Shown: positions 17,539 to 27,196, counted from the first letter of the stretch. The stretch is DNA of 64,000 nt from Holophagae bacterium (GCA_030429565.1 JAUIFE010000009.1:62001-126000), one strand, 5' to 3'. Notes: a model not told the origin generated them from the sequence alone. Numbers and translations: made by a program.

Positions 17539-19871
17539 GTCGCAACGGCCTTCGAGCCGTTGCGCGGGTAGAAACACGTCGTGGGTGACGACGATCTCGT
17601 CTACACTGTCGCAACGGCCTTCGAGCCGTTGCGCGGGTAGAAACGTGGCACACATCAAACTATGCATGGGCAAAAAGTCGCAACGGCCTTCGAGCCGTTG
17701 CGCGGGTAGAAACGTACAATATAAGCCAAACGGGACTAAATCAATGTCGCAACGGCCTTCGAGCCGTTGCGCGGGTAGAAACTGTACAGCGGCAATAGAG
17801 TTAAGGCGGTAGGGTGTCGCAACGGCCTTCGAGCCGTTGCGCGGGTAGAAACAATCGCACGCGCATAGTACGTAAGTCACTAAAGTCGCAACGGCCTTCG
17901 AGCCGTTGCGCGGGTAGAAACAACAAGATCAAATTTAGCTATCACCAGGTCATGTCGCAACGGCCTTCGAGCCGTTGCGCGGGTAGAAACTAAAAGGAGG
18001 GGATAGCATGCCTTTAGTCGAGGTCGCAACGGCCTTCGAGCCGTTGCGCGGGTAGAAACTTTTTCGGGGCAACCTATTGAGCTATTTGAATTGTCGCAAC
18101 GGCCTTCGAGCCGTTGCGCGGGTAGAAACACCTGCCGACCGGCACCGGCCAGGCCGCGCACTGTCGCAACGGCCTTCGAGCCGTTGCGCGGGTAGAAACT
18201 ACCCCGAAACGCCGCTATTCCGTACCCTGCAGTCGCAACGGCCTTCGAGCCGTTGCGCGGGTAGAAACCATAAAATGGGGTGAAAACTGCTCAAATTCTT
18301 GGTCGCAACGGCCTTCGAGCCGTTGCGCGGGTAGAAACTGAAACTAATAGCCCTGTGAGCGTATCATGCGATGTCGCAACGGCCTTCGAGCCGTTGCGCG
18401 GGTAGAAACAGCAATTCCTCGAATTCGAGGATAGCGACAAAGTCGCAACGGCCTTCGAGCCGTTGCGCGGGTAGAAACCGCCCGCGCCCATGGCCGCGCC
18501 AGTCATCCAGGTCGCAACGGCCTTCGAGCCGTTGCGCGGGTAGAAACTCCTTAAATGGGGCCTAGAATCGCTTTGAATTGTCGCAACGGCCTTCGAGCCG
18601 TTGCGCGGGTAGAAACATTCGATGCCAGATAATGGCCCTGCATTTTCATGTCGCAACGGCCTTCGAGCCGTTGCGCGGGTAGAAACGCGCTTAGCGGTGC
18701 CACGGATCGCGCCCCGGCGGTCGCAACGGCCTTCGAGCCGTTGCGCGGGTAGAAACAGACTGTTGCGCCAGTTTACGATCACCTGACCGTCGCAACGGCC
18801 TTCGAGCCGTTGCGCGGGTAGAAACACTCGAAGGCTAAGCTCAGCCAAGGGACGTTCTGTCGCAACGGCCTTCGAGCCGTTGCGCGGGTAGAAACGCCGG
18901 CGCGGCCCAGCATTACCAACCGGTCACGTCGCAACGGCCTTCGAGCCGTTGCGCGGGTAGAAACCGAGAACGCTACTTGGCTCGAAGAGTTCGCGGAGTC
19001 GCAACGGCCTTCGAGCCGTTGCGCGGGTAGAAACAATTTTGCCTAGAGTTAAAACAACACGGTATACAGGTCGCAACGGCCTTCGAGCCGTTGCGCGGGT
19101 AGAAACGAGCGTTTCGACGGTGCCATGGAACGGCAGTCTCAGTCGCAACGGCCTTCGAGCCGTTGCGCGGGTAGAAACCGCGACGTGGTGCTCGACGGGT
19201 TGGCCGACATGTCGCAACGGCCTTCGAGCCGTTGCGCGGGTAGAAACCCACGACCCCAAACCAAGCGAGGACAACCCCTTGTCGCAACGGCCTTCGAGCC
19301 GTTGCGCGGGTAGAAATGAAATTGGCGATCTGATGTACGCACTTGATCGAGTCGCAACGGCCTTCGAGCCGTTGCGCGGGTAGAAATGAATGCTTATATC
19401 GTTTATGCGCGGCGAGGTAGTCGCAACGGCCTTCGAGCCGTTGCGCGGGTAGAAATTTGATTGCCTCTAACATACTCCCACCTCAAAATGTCGCAACGGC
19501 CTTCGAGCCGTTGCGCGGGTAGAAATTTAATAAACTGTTCCCAGTTTGCGGCAACTGACGTCGCAACGGCCTTCGAGCCGTTGCGCGGGTAGAAATAATA
19601 AGAACTTTTAGTCGCTCTTCGGATGACCGTCGCAACGGCCTTCGAGCCGTTGCGCGGGTAGAAATGTTGCGGGCATTGGTCCTTTGCGAAGATGGGCGTC
19701 GCAACGGCCTTCGAGCCGTTGCGCGGGTAGAAATTCCCACGCCAGGTTCATTCGCTACCTGGGGGAGTCGCAACGGCCTTCGAGCCGTTGCGCGGGTAGA
19801 AATGTCATACGTGGTCTTTGGTCGCAGCATGGGCGTCGCAACGGCCTTCGAGCCGTTGCGCGGGTGGAAAA
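17539..19871 (+). CRISPR. CRISPR array, 34 repeats and 33 spacers, no cas genes in window
   Basis: Thirty-four copies of a 37-nt repeat beginning GTCGCAACGGCCTTCG and ending GCGGGTAGAAAC. Spacers are 31-35 nt, mostly 32-33. Each repeat contains a perfect 9-bp inverted repeat (CGCAACGGC / GCCGTTGCG) around a 6-nt loop, leaving an 11-nt tail. Repeats 1-25 are identical. Repeats 26-33 (from 19281) end in T instead of C. The last (19835-19871) is further changed (GTGGAAAA). This places the leader at the left and transcription on the plus strand. The stem-loop plus a GAAAC-type 3' tag fits Cas6-processed type I or III systems; the subtype cannot be assigned. No cas gene is found within 64 kb, so effector genes must act in trans or be lost. 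Confidence 0.98.
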
Positions 19872-20096
19872 GTTGGAAAGTTAGTTGGCCTATTTTTCTC
19901 CTCGTGCCGCAAAGGCCTAGGCGCCGTCACCAATATAGAATCCACCGGCTTTGGATGATAAAACCCATGACCGCATCGTTCGGATTCCCGAACCGCCGCC
20001 TCTACGCCGGCGCGAACCCAGCGCTAAGCCACTACAAAAAAGCATGGCTCGCCCGTTTCGTTGCGGCCGACTCTGTCTCGGCCGGCCGCGCTGCGG

Positions 20097-22361
20097 TTAG
20101 AAGTTACCCACTAGGTCCCGTTGTTGGGGGGTGTCGCGCGTCGGCTGGGCCTGTTGCTCCAGTTCCTCGCGCAGTTTGGTGTAGGCCGGCGTGATTTTGC
20201 CCGTAAGCTCCATCATGCCTCTGATGCCTTGGCTCATGGTTTGTTGAACCTGGTCGGCCAGGGCGTCGTCGTTTTGGATGGCGCGCAGTGCCGTGGTCAG
20301 TTCTTCCGTGTGCATTTCGGTGGCTTGCAGCACACCCGCCATGGTTGGACCGCTTTGGTCGAAACCGACCCCGGTTTGGTTGGGGACATGGCTGTTGTAC
20401 GGGATGTCGAAGTTCGCCACCTGCTCGGCCCAGTTTTTTCCAATTTGGGCGCGCGTTTCGGCGCGGAACGGGCCTTGCGTTTGGCGCGTGCCCAAGCGAT
20501 TGGGGTGGTCGGCCAATTTTTGCTGATAGCGTTCCTCGGCTTTTTCCTGCCGTTCGGTCGGCGTTAAATCCATGTTGCCGCGATACCCATTCACCACCTC
20601 GTAGTGGTCGGCCGTCGGCATCGGGTGCAAACGCATTTTGAAACCGCCAATCCGCGTGTGGAATTCAGCCAGCGCATCGGGCGGGAAACTTTTGGCGGCG
20701 GTGATGAAACCCTGGGCGAAGTCGGCACCATAGGTGGTTGAAAAACTTTGGTCCGGTTGGCGCGCGACCGCCGGCGCCTGGGCCTGGCGACGGAACATGT
20801 TGCGCAAGCGCGGCCGACCTGTGTTCCCGAAATCTAAGCTGTGGGGCAGGAGTTTGACGGTGGTGCGGTTGTCGCGCAGGCCGTCCTCGTGGCGCACGGC
20901 CACCAGGCTTTCCAGCACCATTTCCGGCTCGGCCCGCTGCTTGGTGAGCCCGTCCGGGGTGAAGACAAAGGGGCCGCCGTCTTGCGGGATGGACATGCGA
21001 CTGCTAAATACCTTGTCCATCATGGTTGCGCTAAGGATATCGACAGGCTGTCCGCGCAAGGTATCGCGCAGGTCGCCAAGCACCGAACCCGAGCCGGCAA
21101 TTTCCAGGTCGCTCATATAGGGCTGACCACCGCTGGTCATGACGTTTTCGTGGTGGATGTCGGTGGCACCCGCGATGGCGGCGGCAAAAGCCAGGGTCCC
21201 CAACTCGCGGTAATAGGCCTGCGCTTCTTGGGGGCTGTTGAGCAGGTGGTCGGCGGCGGTTTTGTTGGAGAGGTGCGTTTGATAAGAATAAGCATCCTCG
21301 CCACCACTGTTGCGATGCAGAAAACGCATCCCTGGCAGCGGGCGTTGGTTTTCCCGGGCGGGTCGGTTGGCTTCGATGATTTCCAGCGCGCTCTGGCGAC
21401 CGTCGGCCAGGTCACGACCCACGATGGCTTCGTCGATGCGTGCATCGCGCGGTTTGAAAACGATTTTTTCGCCGTTGTCAAAGGTGAGAATCGCCACCCG
21501 TTGCCCGTTTTTGTGGGGATCGCTGTTGGTGAGTTGCAGGTCGGTTAAGCCACGGGCACGACCGGCCTCACCGCGAAAGAAACGGTGGTTGAGCGCGTTC
21601 AAATCGGCTTTGACATTGCGCATCAGGGTGTTGATGTTGTTGGTGAACTGGCGTGTCTGTAGTTGAAGATCGCTGTTGAGGTTGGTTCTGACGTTCTGCA
21701 AAACCTTGGCTTCGCCCTTGTTGGGTGTTTGCAGGTCGGCCACCATCGAGCCCAATTCGCGGTTGCCGATGGCTTGGCGGTTCTGGCCTTTGGTGAGCGC
21801 GGCGAAAGCGTAGGTGGTGGTGGTCAGCAGCGTGTCGGCGAGGGCCTGGCTCGCTTGGGTGAGCACGCGATAGTCGATTGATGCGTCGACGGCCGTTACC
21901 GAACGCAGCATGTCGGCGATGCCTGCTTCCAATTCGGCTTGAACCAGTTTGACGGCGGGGCTGTTGGGCAACTCGAGGCGGTTGTTGATGATCAAACGCG
22001 CCGCCGCCTTCATTTCGGTGGCGGTGGCGTTGGGGTGGGTGGCGTCGAGGATCTCTTTATTGGTGTACATGTCCAGGTGTTCGAGTTGTGTTTTCAACCA
22101 TTGCGGCGAAAAGCCCTGGCCGGTCGGCGGCAGTTGCAGGGTCTCGAGTGCTTTTTGGCCGTAGCCGGCCTCCATCACGGCGTTTTCCAGGGCGAGAAAG
22201 AGTGGGTCGGTGCGTTTCGTTTGCGGCAGCGGCACCAAGGTGTGGTTGCCGAGGTTGCCGCCGGGAGTCAGGGCGAGGTTGCGCTGCGCATTGAGATGAA
22301 GGGTTCCCGTTTGTTGGTTTTTGGCGATGTGGGCGAACTGGCGGAGGGAAGGAAATGTCAT
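20097..22361 (-). CDS. LanM-type dehydratase/kinase-fold protein, candidate type III secreted effector
   Basis: A 754-aa protein without signal peptide. Residues 290-420 match the core of the LanM lanthipeptide dehydratase (DUF4135): strand plus FKPR (Lys303, Arg305), then GATDIHHEN (Asp401, His403, Asn406) and SDLE (Asp418). The spacing Asp, +2 His, +5 Asn, +17 Asp is the same as I recall for the phosphorylation residues of CylM. No LanC cyclase domain with its Cys/His zinc ligands follows. The N-terminal 280 residues are polar and helical, and the C-terminal 330 match nothing I know. AGAGGA precedes the ATG. Upstream and cotranscribed are two CesT-like chaperones, which suggests export by a type III system. 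This role is inference. Confidence 0.7.
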   Translation of the reverse strand: MTFPSLRQFAHIAKNQQTGTLHLNAQRNLALTPGGNLGNHTLVPLPQTKRTDPLFLALENAVMEAGYGQKALETLQLPPTGQGFSPQWLKTQLEHLDMYTNKEILDATHPNATATEMKAAARLIINNRLELPNSPAVKLVQAELEAGIADMLRSVTAVDASIDYRVLTQASQALADTLLTTTTYAFAALTKGQNRQAIGNRELGSMVADLQTPNKGEAKVLQNVRTNLNSDLQLQTRQFTNNINTLMRNVKADLNALNHRFFRGEAGRARGLTDLQLTNSDPHKNGQRVAILTFDNGEKIVFKPRDARIDEAIVGRDLADGRQSALEIIEANRPARENQRPLPGMRFLHRNSGGEDAYSYQTHLSNKTAADHLLNSPQEAQAYYRELGTLAFAAAIAGATDIHHENVMTSGGQPYMSDLEIAGSGSVLGDLRDTLRGQPVDILSATMMDKVFSSRMSIPQDGGPFVFTPDGLTKQRAEPEMVLESLVAVRHEDGLRDNRTTVKLLPHSLDFGNTGRPRLRNMFRRQAQAPAVARQPDQSFSTTYGADFAQGFITAAKSFPPDALAEFHTRIGGFKMRLHPMPTADHYEVVNGYRGNMDLTPTERQEKAEERYQQKLADHPNRLGTRQTQGPFRAETRAQIGKNWAEQVANFDIPYNSHVPNQTGVGFDQSGPTMAGVLQATEMHTEELTTALRAIQNDDALADQVQQTMSQGIRGMMELTGKITPAYTKLREELEQQAQPTRDTPQQRDLVGNF

Positions 22362-22441
22362 GCTGTGATCCTCTGGGCGTGGGGTGATGCTCGGGCGGCG
22401 TGGGTGCGTTGGTGTGGTTGGCGGGGAGATGGGGGCGGCGG

Positions 22442-22894
22442 TTAACAGGCGAGGGCGTGGGCGATTAGGAAAAGGTTGTCATCACAATCCTCGGGAACGG
22501 TGGGTTGGGCCAGACGGCTGTGCCATTCGCCAAGCGCGTCGCAGAAGGCGATCAGCCAGGCGCGAAAGGCGGGGTAGGTGAGGTCGCTGGTACGAAGTCG
22601 TGAGCGCAGGGCCGCTTGCTGTCCGTTTTTCAGGTAGGAGGGAATGACGGCACCGCTTTGGGCGGCCTCACCGCCGGCCATCAGTTGGGCCAGGCCGTGG
22701 GCCAGTTCCGCGTCGCTGAAGGTTTTAATCGTGCTGAACAGGGCCAGTTCATCGTGGTTAGGGCGTTGGGTGATGTGGATATCGAATTGGTCGTTGACGC
22801 GAAAAACCGCGCCGGTCTGGTCGGGTGCCGGGATGGCGACGCCGAGTTCGGTCGCCAGGGTTTGCAGCAGATCGTGGAACAAGGTTTGCGACAT
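22442..22894 (-). CDS. CesT-like type III secretion chaperone (second gene of operon)
   Basis: A 150-aa acidic protein. The ATG at 22894 (MSQTLF) is preferred over an in-frame GTG 9 nt upstream because AAGGAG lies 8 nt before it. The pattern LFHDLLQTLATELGV, a beta-rich middle (AVFRVNDQFDIHI), then ELALFSTI and a helix AELAHGLAQLMAGG resembles class I type III chaperones (Tir/CesT family), which bind the N-terminal region of one effector. It sits 80 nt before the DUF4135 protein gene. Similarity is at the fold-pattern level, so confidence is moderate. Confidence 0.6.
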   Translation of the reverse strand: MSQTLFHDLLQTLATELGVAIPAPDQTGAVFRVNDQFDIHITQRPNHDELALFSTIKTFSDAELAHGLAQLMAGGEAAQSGAVIPSYLKNGQQAALRSRLRTSDLTYPAFRAWLIAFCDALGEWHSRLAQPTVPEDCDDNLFLIAHALAC

Positions 22895-22967
22895 GGGGAA
22901 CACTCCTTCTCAGTGGTGTCGGCGCGGGGCGTGGCGGCGTGCCTGGCGGTGTGGCGGCGGGCGCTTG

Positions 22968-23438
22968 CTAAACGAAGCTCTGGCTGTAGGGCGTCATGTG
23001 TTGCCAGGCCGGCGGGGTGGGGGTTTCGCTGGGGGCGAAGCCGTGCAGGCGGTTGCCGGCGCGTTGCAGGAAGGCTTCGGCGTAGCTTTTGAGGTCGGCG
23101 TTTTGTAGGTCTTCGTGGCCGAGCACGGCGGCGGCGGTGACCTCTTGCAGGCCGCGATCAAAGTAGTAATTCATATTAAATGCGCCAGGGAGCAGGGCGT
23201 CGGCGAGCAAGTCGGCGTAGAGGTCGGTGGCTTGGTCGGCGGCGACGGCGCCCAAGTTACAGGTCAGCACCACTTCTTCATGGGAACGCCCTGGCAGCAC
23301 GGCGAGGCGGAGCACGTTATCGGGTTGGCGCTGGTCGGCAACGGTGGCGGTAAAACCTTCGACGAGCATGCGGTTATCGATGGGCAGGTTGATGTCGTGA
23401 GCGAAGGCGGCGGCGTAAGAACCAAAAGCATTTTCCAT
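22968..23438 (-). CDS. CesT-like type III secretion chaperone (first gene of operon)
   Basis: A 156-aa acidic protein with GAGGAAG upstream of its ATG. Helix-strand layout and the C-terminal half (EEVVLTCNLGAV, a helix LYADLLADALL, then NYYFDRGLQEVTAAAVLG and a last helix) follow the CesT chaperone pattern. It precedes the second chaperone-like gene by 73 nt. Two different chaperones for one effector operon is unusual; they may form a heterodimer or serve separate domains of the 754-aa protein. Confidence 0.55.
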   Translation of the reverse strand: MENAFGSYAAAFAHDINLPIDNRMLVEGFTATVADQRQPDNVLRLAVLPGRSHEEVVLTCNLGAVAADQATDLYADLLADALLPGAFNMNYYFDRGLQEVTAAAVLGHEDLQNADLKSYAEAFLQRAGNRLHGFAPSETPTPPAWQHMTPYSQSFV

Positions 23439-24217
23439 GGCGAAACTTCCTCGAACAAAGTGTTTAGGGCAGGCGGATCAGCATTTGGCCGATTGCTGCT
23501 TTCAAAAACCACCACGCCGGTGCGAAAAGGAATGGCTGATGCGACGGCAAAAGTGTGACAAAAAGCCCAGAATTAGTGCGCCGGTCGTGGCAGTGCGGCG
23601 AAATCATGGCGCACCAGCGTGGGGCTGCCACCCGAAAGCGATGCTTCCGCGAAAGGCGGGCGGCGGTTAAATCTCAGATTGGCGCCGGTGGCGGCATTCA
23701 AAATGGTTGGCCACCGCGCCTACCGAGGGATGATTGCGGCGCGGTGCGGGCGAAGACGATTTTTTAACTTAGAGACTTAGGTTTGCGGAGTTCTTGATGG
23801 GTTGTGGCATCGTACCTTTGGTTTTGTCGGTATCTGGCAAGGCCTGCTGCACCCTTTTCATTTGGGCTGCCCTAACCCAGGATGGGCAACAAGCGCGAGA
23901 GGGTTAGGCTATAGACGTGGCGCGAAATGGTGCGGGCCGTGGGCGGGGGTCGCCCAAGGACCGCATCAAGCGCACGGTGAGCATTTTTACCGGCCGTCAC
24001 AGGCCGGCAGATGTACCAAGGTCACCACGAGTTAGCGCGCTTCTTGCTGCAACAGTAGGGACTTACTGGCGGGCTATAGCCGGCGCATGAGGGTGTTAGA
24101 GGCTGCTGATTTTTCGATTGACCGGTTGTTTTCTGAGGAATATGATCTTTCGGCGATTTTAGTTTTATGAAAGAAAGCAGTTGTGAAGGGTGTCGCTTGC
24201 GAAAAGGATGAAATACG
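23439..24217. other. Intergenic region between effector operon and plus-strand gene
   Basis: About 780 bases between divergent genes. I see no gene, tRNA or clear repeat. It should hold the leftward promoter of the chaperone/effector operon and the rightward promoter of the gene at 24218. The part from 24100 is AT-rich. Confidence 0.5.
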
Positions 24218-25192
24218 ATGCTAGTTATAGCTTTTTTATTGACGATTTGGTTTGAAGAGCCACAGCCAATTAGAATGCCGATAGACCAAGTGGGCGGGCG
24301 TTCGGTCTTATCGGCGTCTGTGTCGAAGGATTCTGCGCTCCTTACTCTGATACGAGATGGACTTCCGCCTGTAATAGAGATATACCTCTTTGATTTTAAA
24401 AATGGTGAGTTTTTCCAAATAAAGGACGGGCGCCTGCCGGCAGGACGCAATTATTTTATTTGCCACACGGGCGCCGGTTTTGTCCTTATTTCTAAATCCA
24501 TGTTCAAACCCAAGACGCTAACGTTCCTCTCCGAAGGTGGCCAATTTGAGGATAGTGTTCAGCTTGAGAACTACCAAGGCTTTTCGAACAAGATATCCGT
24601 TTTGTCTGTTTGCACTTATCGCGATCAGCAATTACTTGTTACCTATCAAGATGCTGATTACCCGACAAAAACGGTTTTTTTAGGTGTCCTGCACCTGAAA
24701 CAGAAGCGGCTCGAACGCGTCTTTCAATTTGAGTCCGATGAATCGGTGCCACCGTCTTGGGTTGTTTCTGACCGAACACACCTATATCTGGTCAATACTT
24801 ATAATAGTCGTGTTCAGGTGCTTGAACCGGAGACCTTTGCTCTGGGAAAAGAGTTAATGGCGGCACAGGAACCGATCATGGTAGAGGATAAGAAAAAGGT
24901 TCCATCCTTTTTTGGGAAAACGCCGGGTTTTTTGGACTTTAAGCCTGTCTTACAGTCACCATTGGATGGTGGCGATACTGTTGTGGTATCGCGAATTGTT
25001 TATCGCGAAGGTTATCATACCGTTTCTTACTATGGGATGAAAATAAAGGTTCAAAATAGGGACAATTCTTTCATCAATCTCAGTGGTGGAACCTTGACGG
25101 AAACAGGAACCGTGGACTTGACTGCTCCTGGCTACGGGACACTCAGATTTGATCGGGACGAGGGGATCTTTGTTTTTCTAAAAGACCGTTAA
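24218..25192 (+). CDS. Hypothetical protein, probable beta-propeller
   Basis: A 324-aa protein with a short hydrophobic N-terminus (MLVIAFLLTIWF) that may be a signal. It is rich in alternating beta strands and turns (VIEIYLFDFKNGEF, LLVTYQDADYP, LYLVNTYNSRVQVLEPETFALGK), suggesting a propeller-like sensor or binding protein, as for the gene at 12623-13534. AAGGATG precedes the ATG. Its AT content is higher than most of the window. No catalytic motif is seen. Confidence 0.6.
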   Translation: MLVIAFLLTIWFEEPQPIRMPIDQVGGRSVLSASVSKDSALLTLIRDGLPPVIEIYLFDFKNGEFFQIKDGRLPAGRNYFICHTGAGFVLISKSMFKPKTLTFLSEGGQFEDSVQLENYQGFSNKISVLSVCTYRDQQLLVTYQDADYPTKTVFLGVLHLKQKRLERVFQFESDESVPPSWVVSDRTHLYLVNTYNSRVQVLEPETFALGKELMAAQEPIMVEDKKKVPSFFGKTPGFLDFKPVLQSPLDGGDTVVVSRIVYREGYHTVSYYGMKIKVQNRDNSFINLSGGTLTETGTVDLTAPGYGTLRFDRDEGIFVFLKDR

Positions 25193-25320
25193 ACCCAAAC
25201 GAAGCGATGCTTGGCGGCGAAATCGCACAACTTTCGCCGCAACGGCTTCCGCATGGGGTAACACGAGGAAGGGCGTTAGGCCTGGTTTATAGAGTTGTAT
25301 TTGGAATCATTAGCCTGGGC

Positions 25321-26022
25321 TCAACCAGTTAATGCAGCCAGGACCAAGCGCTCAAAATGCGAAGCCTGCCGGCAGGTTTGGGTGACATCGTGCCAGCGTT
25401 CGGTAATCAGTGGCGATATCGCGCGATATTCAATCGGCAACTTTTTATAGGTACTGCCACGCCGCCGCATCAGCTTCGGCCCTTTCTTGCGGATAAAAAG
25501 CGCTTCGACTTGAACATTACATTCCAAGCCTGCCATTTTGTCCTGTTGTTCTAAGAAGAAAACCGGGACGAGCCATGATTCGACACATTTGGACGGAACA
25601 CACAAAACCCAATGAGGTTGCACTCGGTCGCCGGCCCAGCCGAGGACGATACGGCGTAGCGCGTCGACCGTATCCGAGGCCGGAGGACAAGGTTTCTGAC
25701 AGGGTAAATCATCAAAGGGTGCCGGCTTTTTCCCGAAGACGTCGCTGTAGTGTTTGGCAGCCACATCGGCATCGACGTGTAGAACCAGCAGGTCAAAGCC
25801 GGCAAGCAGGCGGTTTTGCAGGTCGGTCGTTTGTTGTAGGCACCAATTCAGGACGCCGCCCCAGCCCGCGCCCCGTGTTTCTGAACCGAAGGTAAGGTCG
25901 TCGCTGGGTTGTAAGCGGGAAAAAATCAAAGAGCGGCCCGGTAACATTGCCTTGAGTGCCGCTTCCAACACGATGAAGTCGGTCGGCCCTTCCACGACCA
26001 ACCCAATGCGGAGGTCAGACAT
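25321..26022 (-). CDS. TOPRIM-like protein of an AAA/TOPRIM pair
   Basis: A 233-aa protein from the ATG at 26022, overlapping the 3' end of the ATPase gene by 8 nt. The N-terminus LRIGLVVEGPTD provides the TOPRIM glutamate and LLVLHVDADVAAK provides the DxD. These are the metal-binding signatures of TOPRIM nuclease/primase folds, as in OLD-family, DUF4435 and DUF4276 proteins. A Cys/Pro-rich insertion (CQKPCPP) follows. Likely an effector nuclease gated by the ATPase, by analogy with PARIS and OLD-type systems. This role is inference; the sequence shows only the fold motifs and the tight coupling. Confidence 0.72.
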   Translation of the reverse strand: MSDLRIGLVVEGPTDFIVLEAALKAMLPGRSLIFSRLQPSDDLTFGSETRGAGWGGVLNWCLQQTTDLQNRLLAGFDLLVLHVDADVAAKHYSDVFGKKPAPFDDLPCQKPCPPASDTVDALRRIVLGWAGDRVQPHWVLCVPSKCVESWLVPVFFLEQQDKMAGLECNVQVEALFIRKKGPKLMRRRGSTYKKLPIEYRAISPLITERWHDVTQTCRQASHFERLVLAALTG

Positions 26023-27196
26023 TGGGAACCCCGCCCAGGTAACCCATGACCCATAACCGCGAAAGCGGCCAGCCGTTTTCCTCGGCTGTTTGGCGAAGTT
26101 GGTCGTCAACCACGACGCGTTTAACGGCGGTGTGGCCTTTGCTGTTCCGATCCACGGCAAACAAGCGCACGCGGTCGTCATTGAGGGGTAAGCCGTCGAG
26201 CACGGTAGGGTTGTGAACCGTGAGTAATAACTGATGGTTGGGCCGATGGTCGGGTAACCAATCACAAAGCAAGTGAATCAGGTTTTTGACCAGGCGTGGA
26301 TTGAGGGCCTGGTCCATGTTGTCAACCGCCAGAATCGGTGCTGCTTCGGGATGGGCCGCCAGGATGCCGTAAAAGAGAACGTACAGCGCGCCTTCACTCG
26401 CGTCATAGGCGGTGAGCGAGTTTCTGTCCTTTTTCATGTAGCGGTCAAAAAACCGGATGATGCGTTGCTGACGGGGCACCGAGGGCGAAAGAATTGCGTT
26501 GGCCGACGTTGCGGTATCCATGTCCGCCATCCAATCGATTAAACCGGTGAGGTCCGTCCAAAAATCCTCGATGGGTTCACTTTGCAAAACAAGCGAACGC
26601 ATGGAACGCACCGCGTCGGCAAGGCCGCCACCGGCGAGACCGACGGGGCGCCGCGCCTGCAGGTCGGGCTGTAGCCCACGCAAAACCGGCGTATTGGGTG
26701 CGTAGATGCCGAAGTCTCGCAGCGCGCTAACCAGCCGTCGCAAAGGTGTATCGGATTCGAGATCCGCCATCACTGCCGGTGTCATGCCGTACTCTTTTTC
26801 ATCGGCGCTGCGTGTGCCTCGGCTTGCCACGCGTTGGTCGTTTTGAAAAAAATCTTCCGATTTGAAGCGCCAAGCCGGAAAGGGTTGGTCCAGCGAGTTA
26901 AGCAGTGACACGGCGTAGTGGGCCGTATCGTTCACGGCTTTGAAATAAATATGCGGCTTGGTGGGTGAATCGGCAAAAGCAGACTTGTAAAGACGGGGGA
27001 CGCCGGCGCGCACACCACGGCGCAGCAGGGCTTCGTCATCGACGCGACCGGAAACGGCGGCGGAGACGACGCCGACGGCTTCGAGAATGTTGCTTTTCCC
27101 GCTACCGTTGGCGCCGATGAACACATTGATATTGCCCAAATCTAACGCAAGGTCCGAAATGGATTTGAAGGACCGAATACAGAGTGTGCCGATCAT
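26015..27196 (-). CDS. AAA ATPase (ABC/SMC-like, AAA_15/AAA_21 family)
   Basis: A 393-aa ATPase with N-terminal RSFKSI and Walker A GANGSGKSN (about residues 33-41). A signature-like region (YDASEGALYVL), a Walker B region PILAVDNMD and an H-loop LTVHNPTVLD follow. The position after the Walker B Asp is Asn instead of the usual Glu, so hydrolysis may be slow or altered. The TOPRIM gene starts within its last codons, so the pair is translationally coupled. It is the likely sensor/assembly part of a two-gene defence module, about 6 kb from the CRISPR array. Confidence 0.88.
   Translation of the reverse strand: MIGTLCIRSFKSISDLALDLGNINVFIGANGSGKSNILEAVGVVSAAVSGRVDDEALLRRGVRAGVPRLYKSAFADSPTKPHIYFKAVNDTAHYAVSLLNSLDQPFPAWRFKSEDFFQNDQRVASRGTRSADEKEYGMTPAVMADLESDTPLRRLVSALRDFGIYAPNTPVLRGLQPDLQARRPVGLAGGGLADAVRSMRSLVLQSEPIEDFWTDLTGLIDWMADMDTATSANAILSPSVPRQQRIIRFFDRYMKKDRNSLTAYDASEGALYVLFYGILAAHPEAAPILAVDNMDQALNPRLVKNLIHLLCDWLPDHRPNHQLLLTVHNPTVLDGLPLNDDRVRLFAVDRNSKGHTAVKRVVVDDQLRQTAEENGWPLSRLWVMGYLGGVPNV

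Noticed and set aside
17533..19830. Many long plus- and minus-strand frames inside the CRISPR array
   Set aside because: Repeats of 37 nt produce periodic open frames with repeated peptides. They are repeat artefacts, not genes.
17244..20096. cas genes next to the CRISPR array
   Set aside because: None of the flanking or distant genes in the window has Cas1, Cas2, Cas3, Cas6 or effector motifs.
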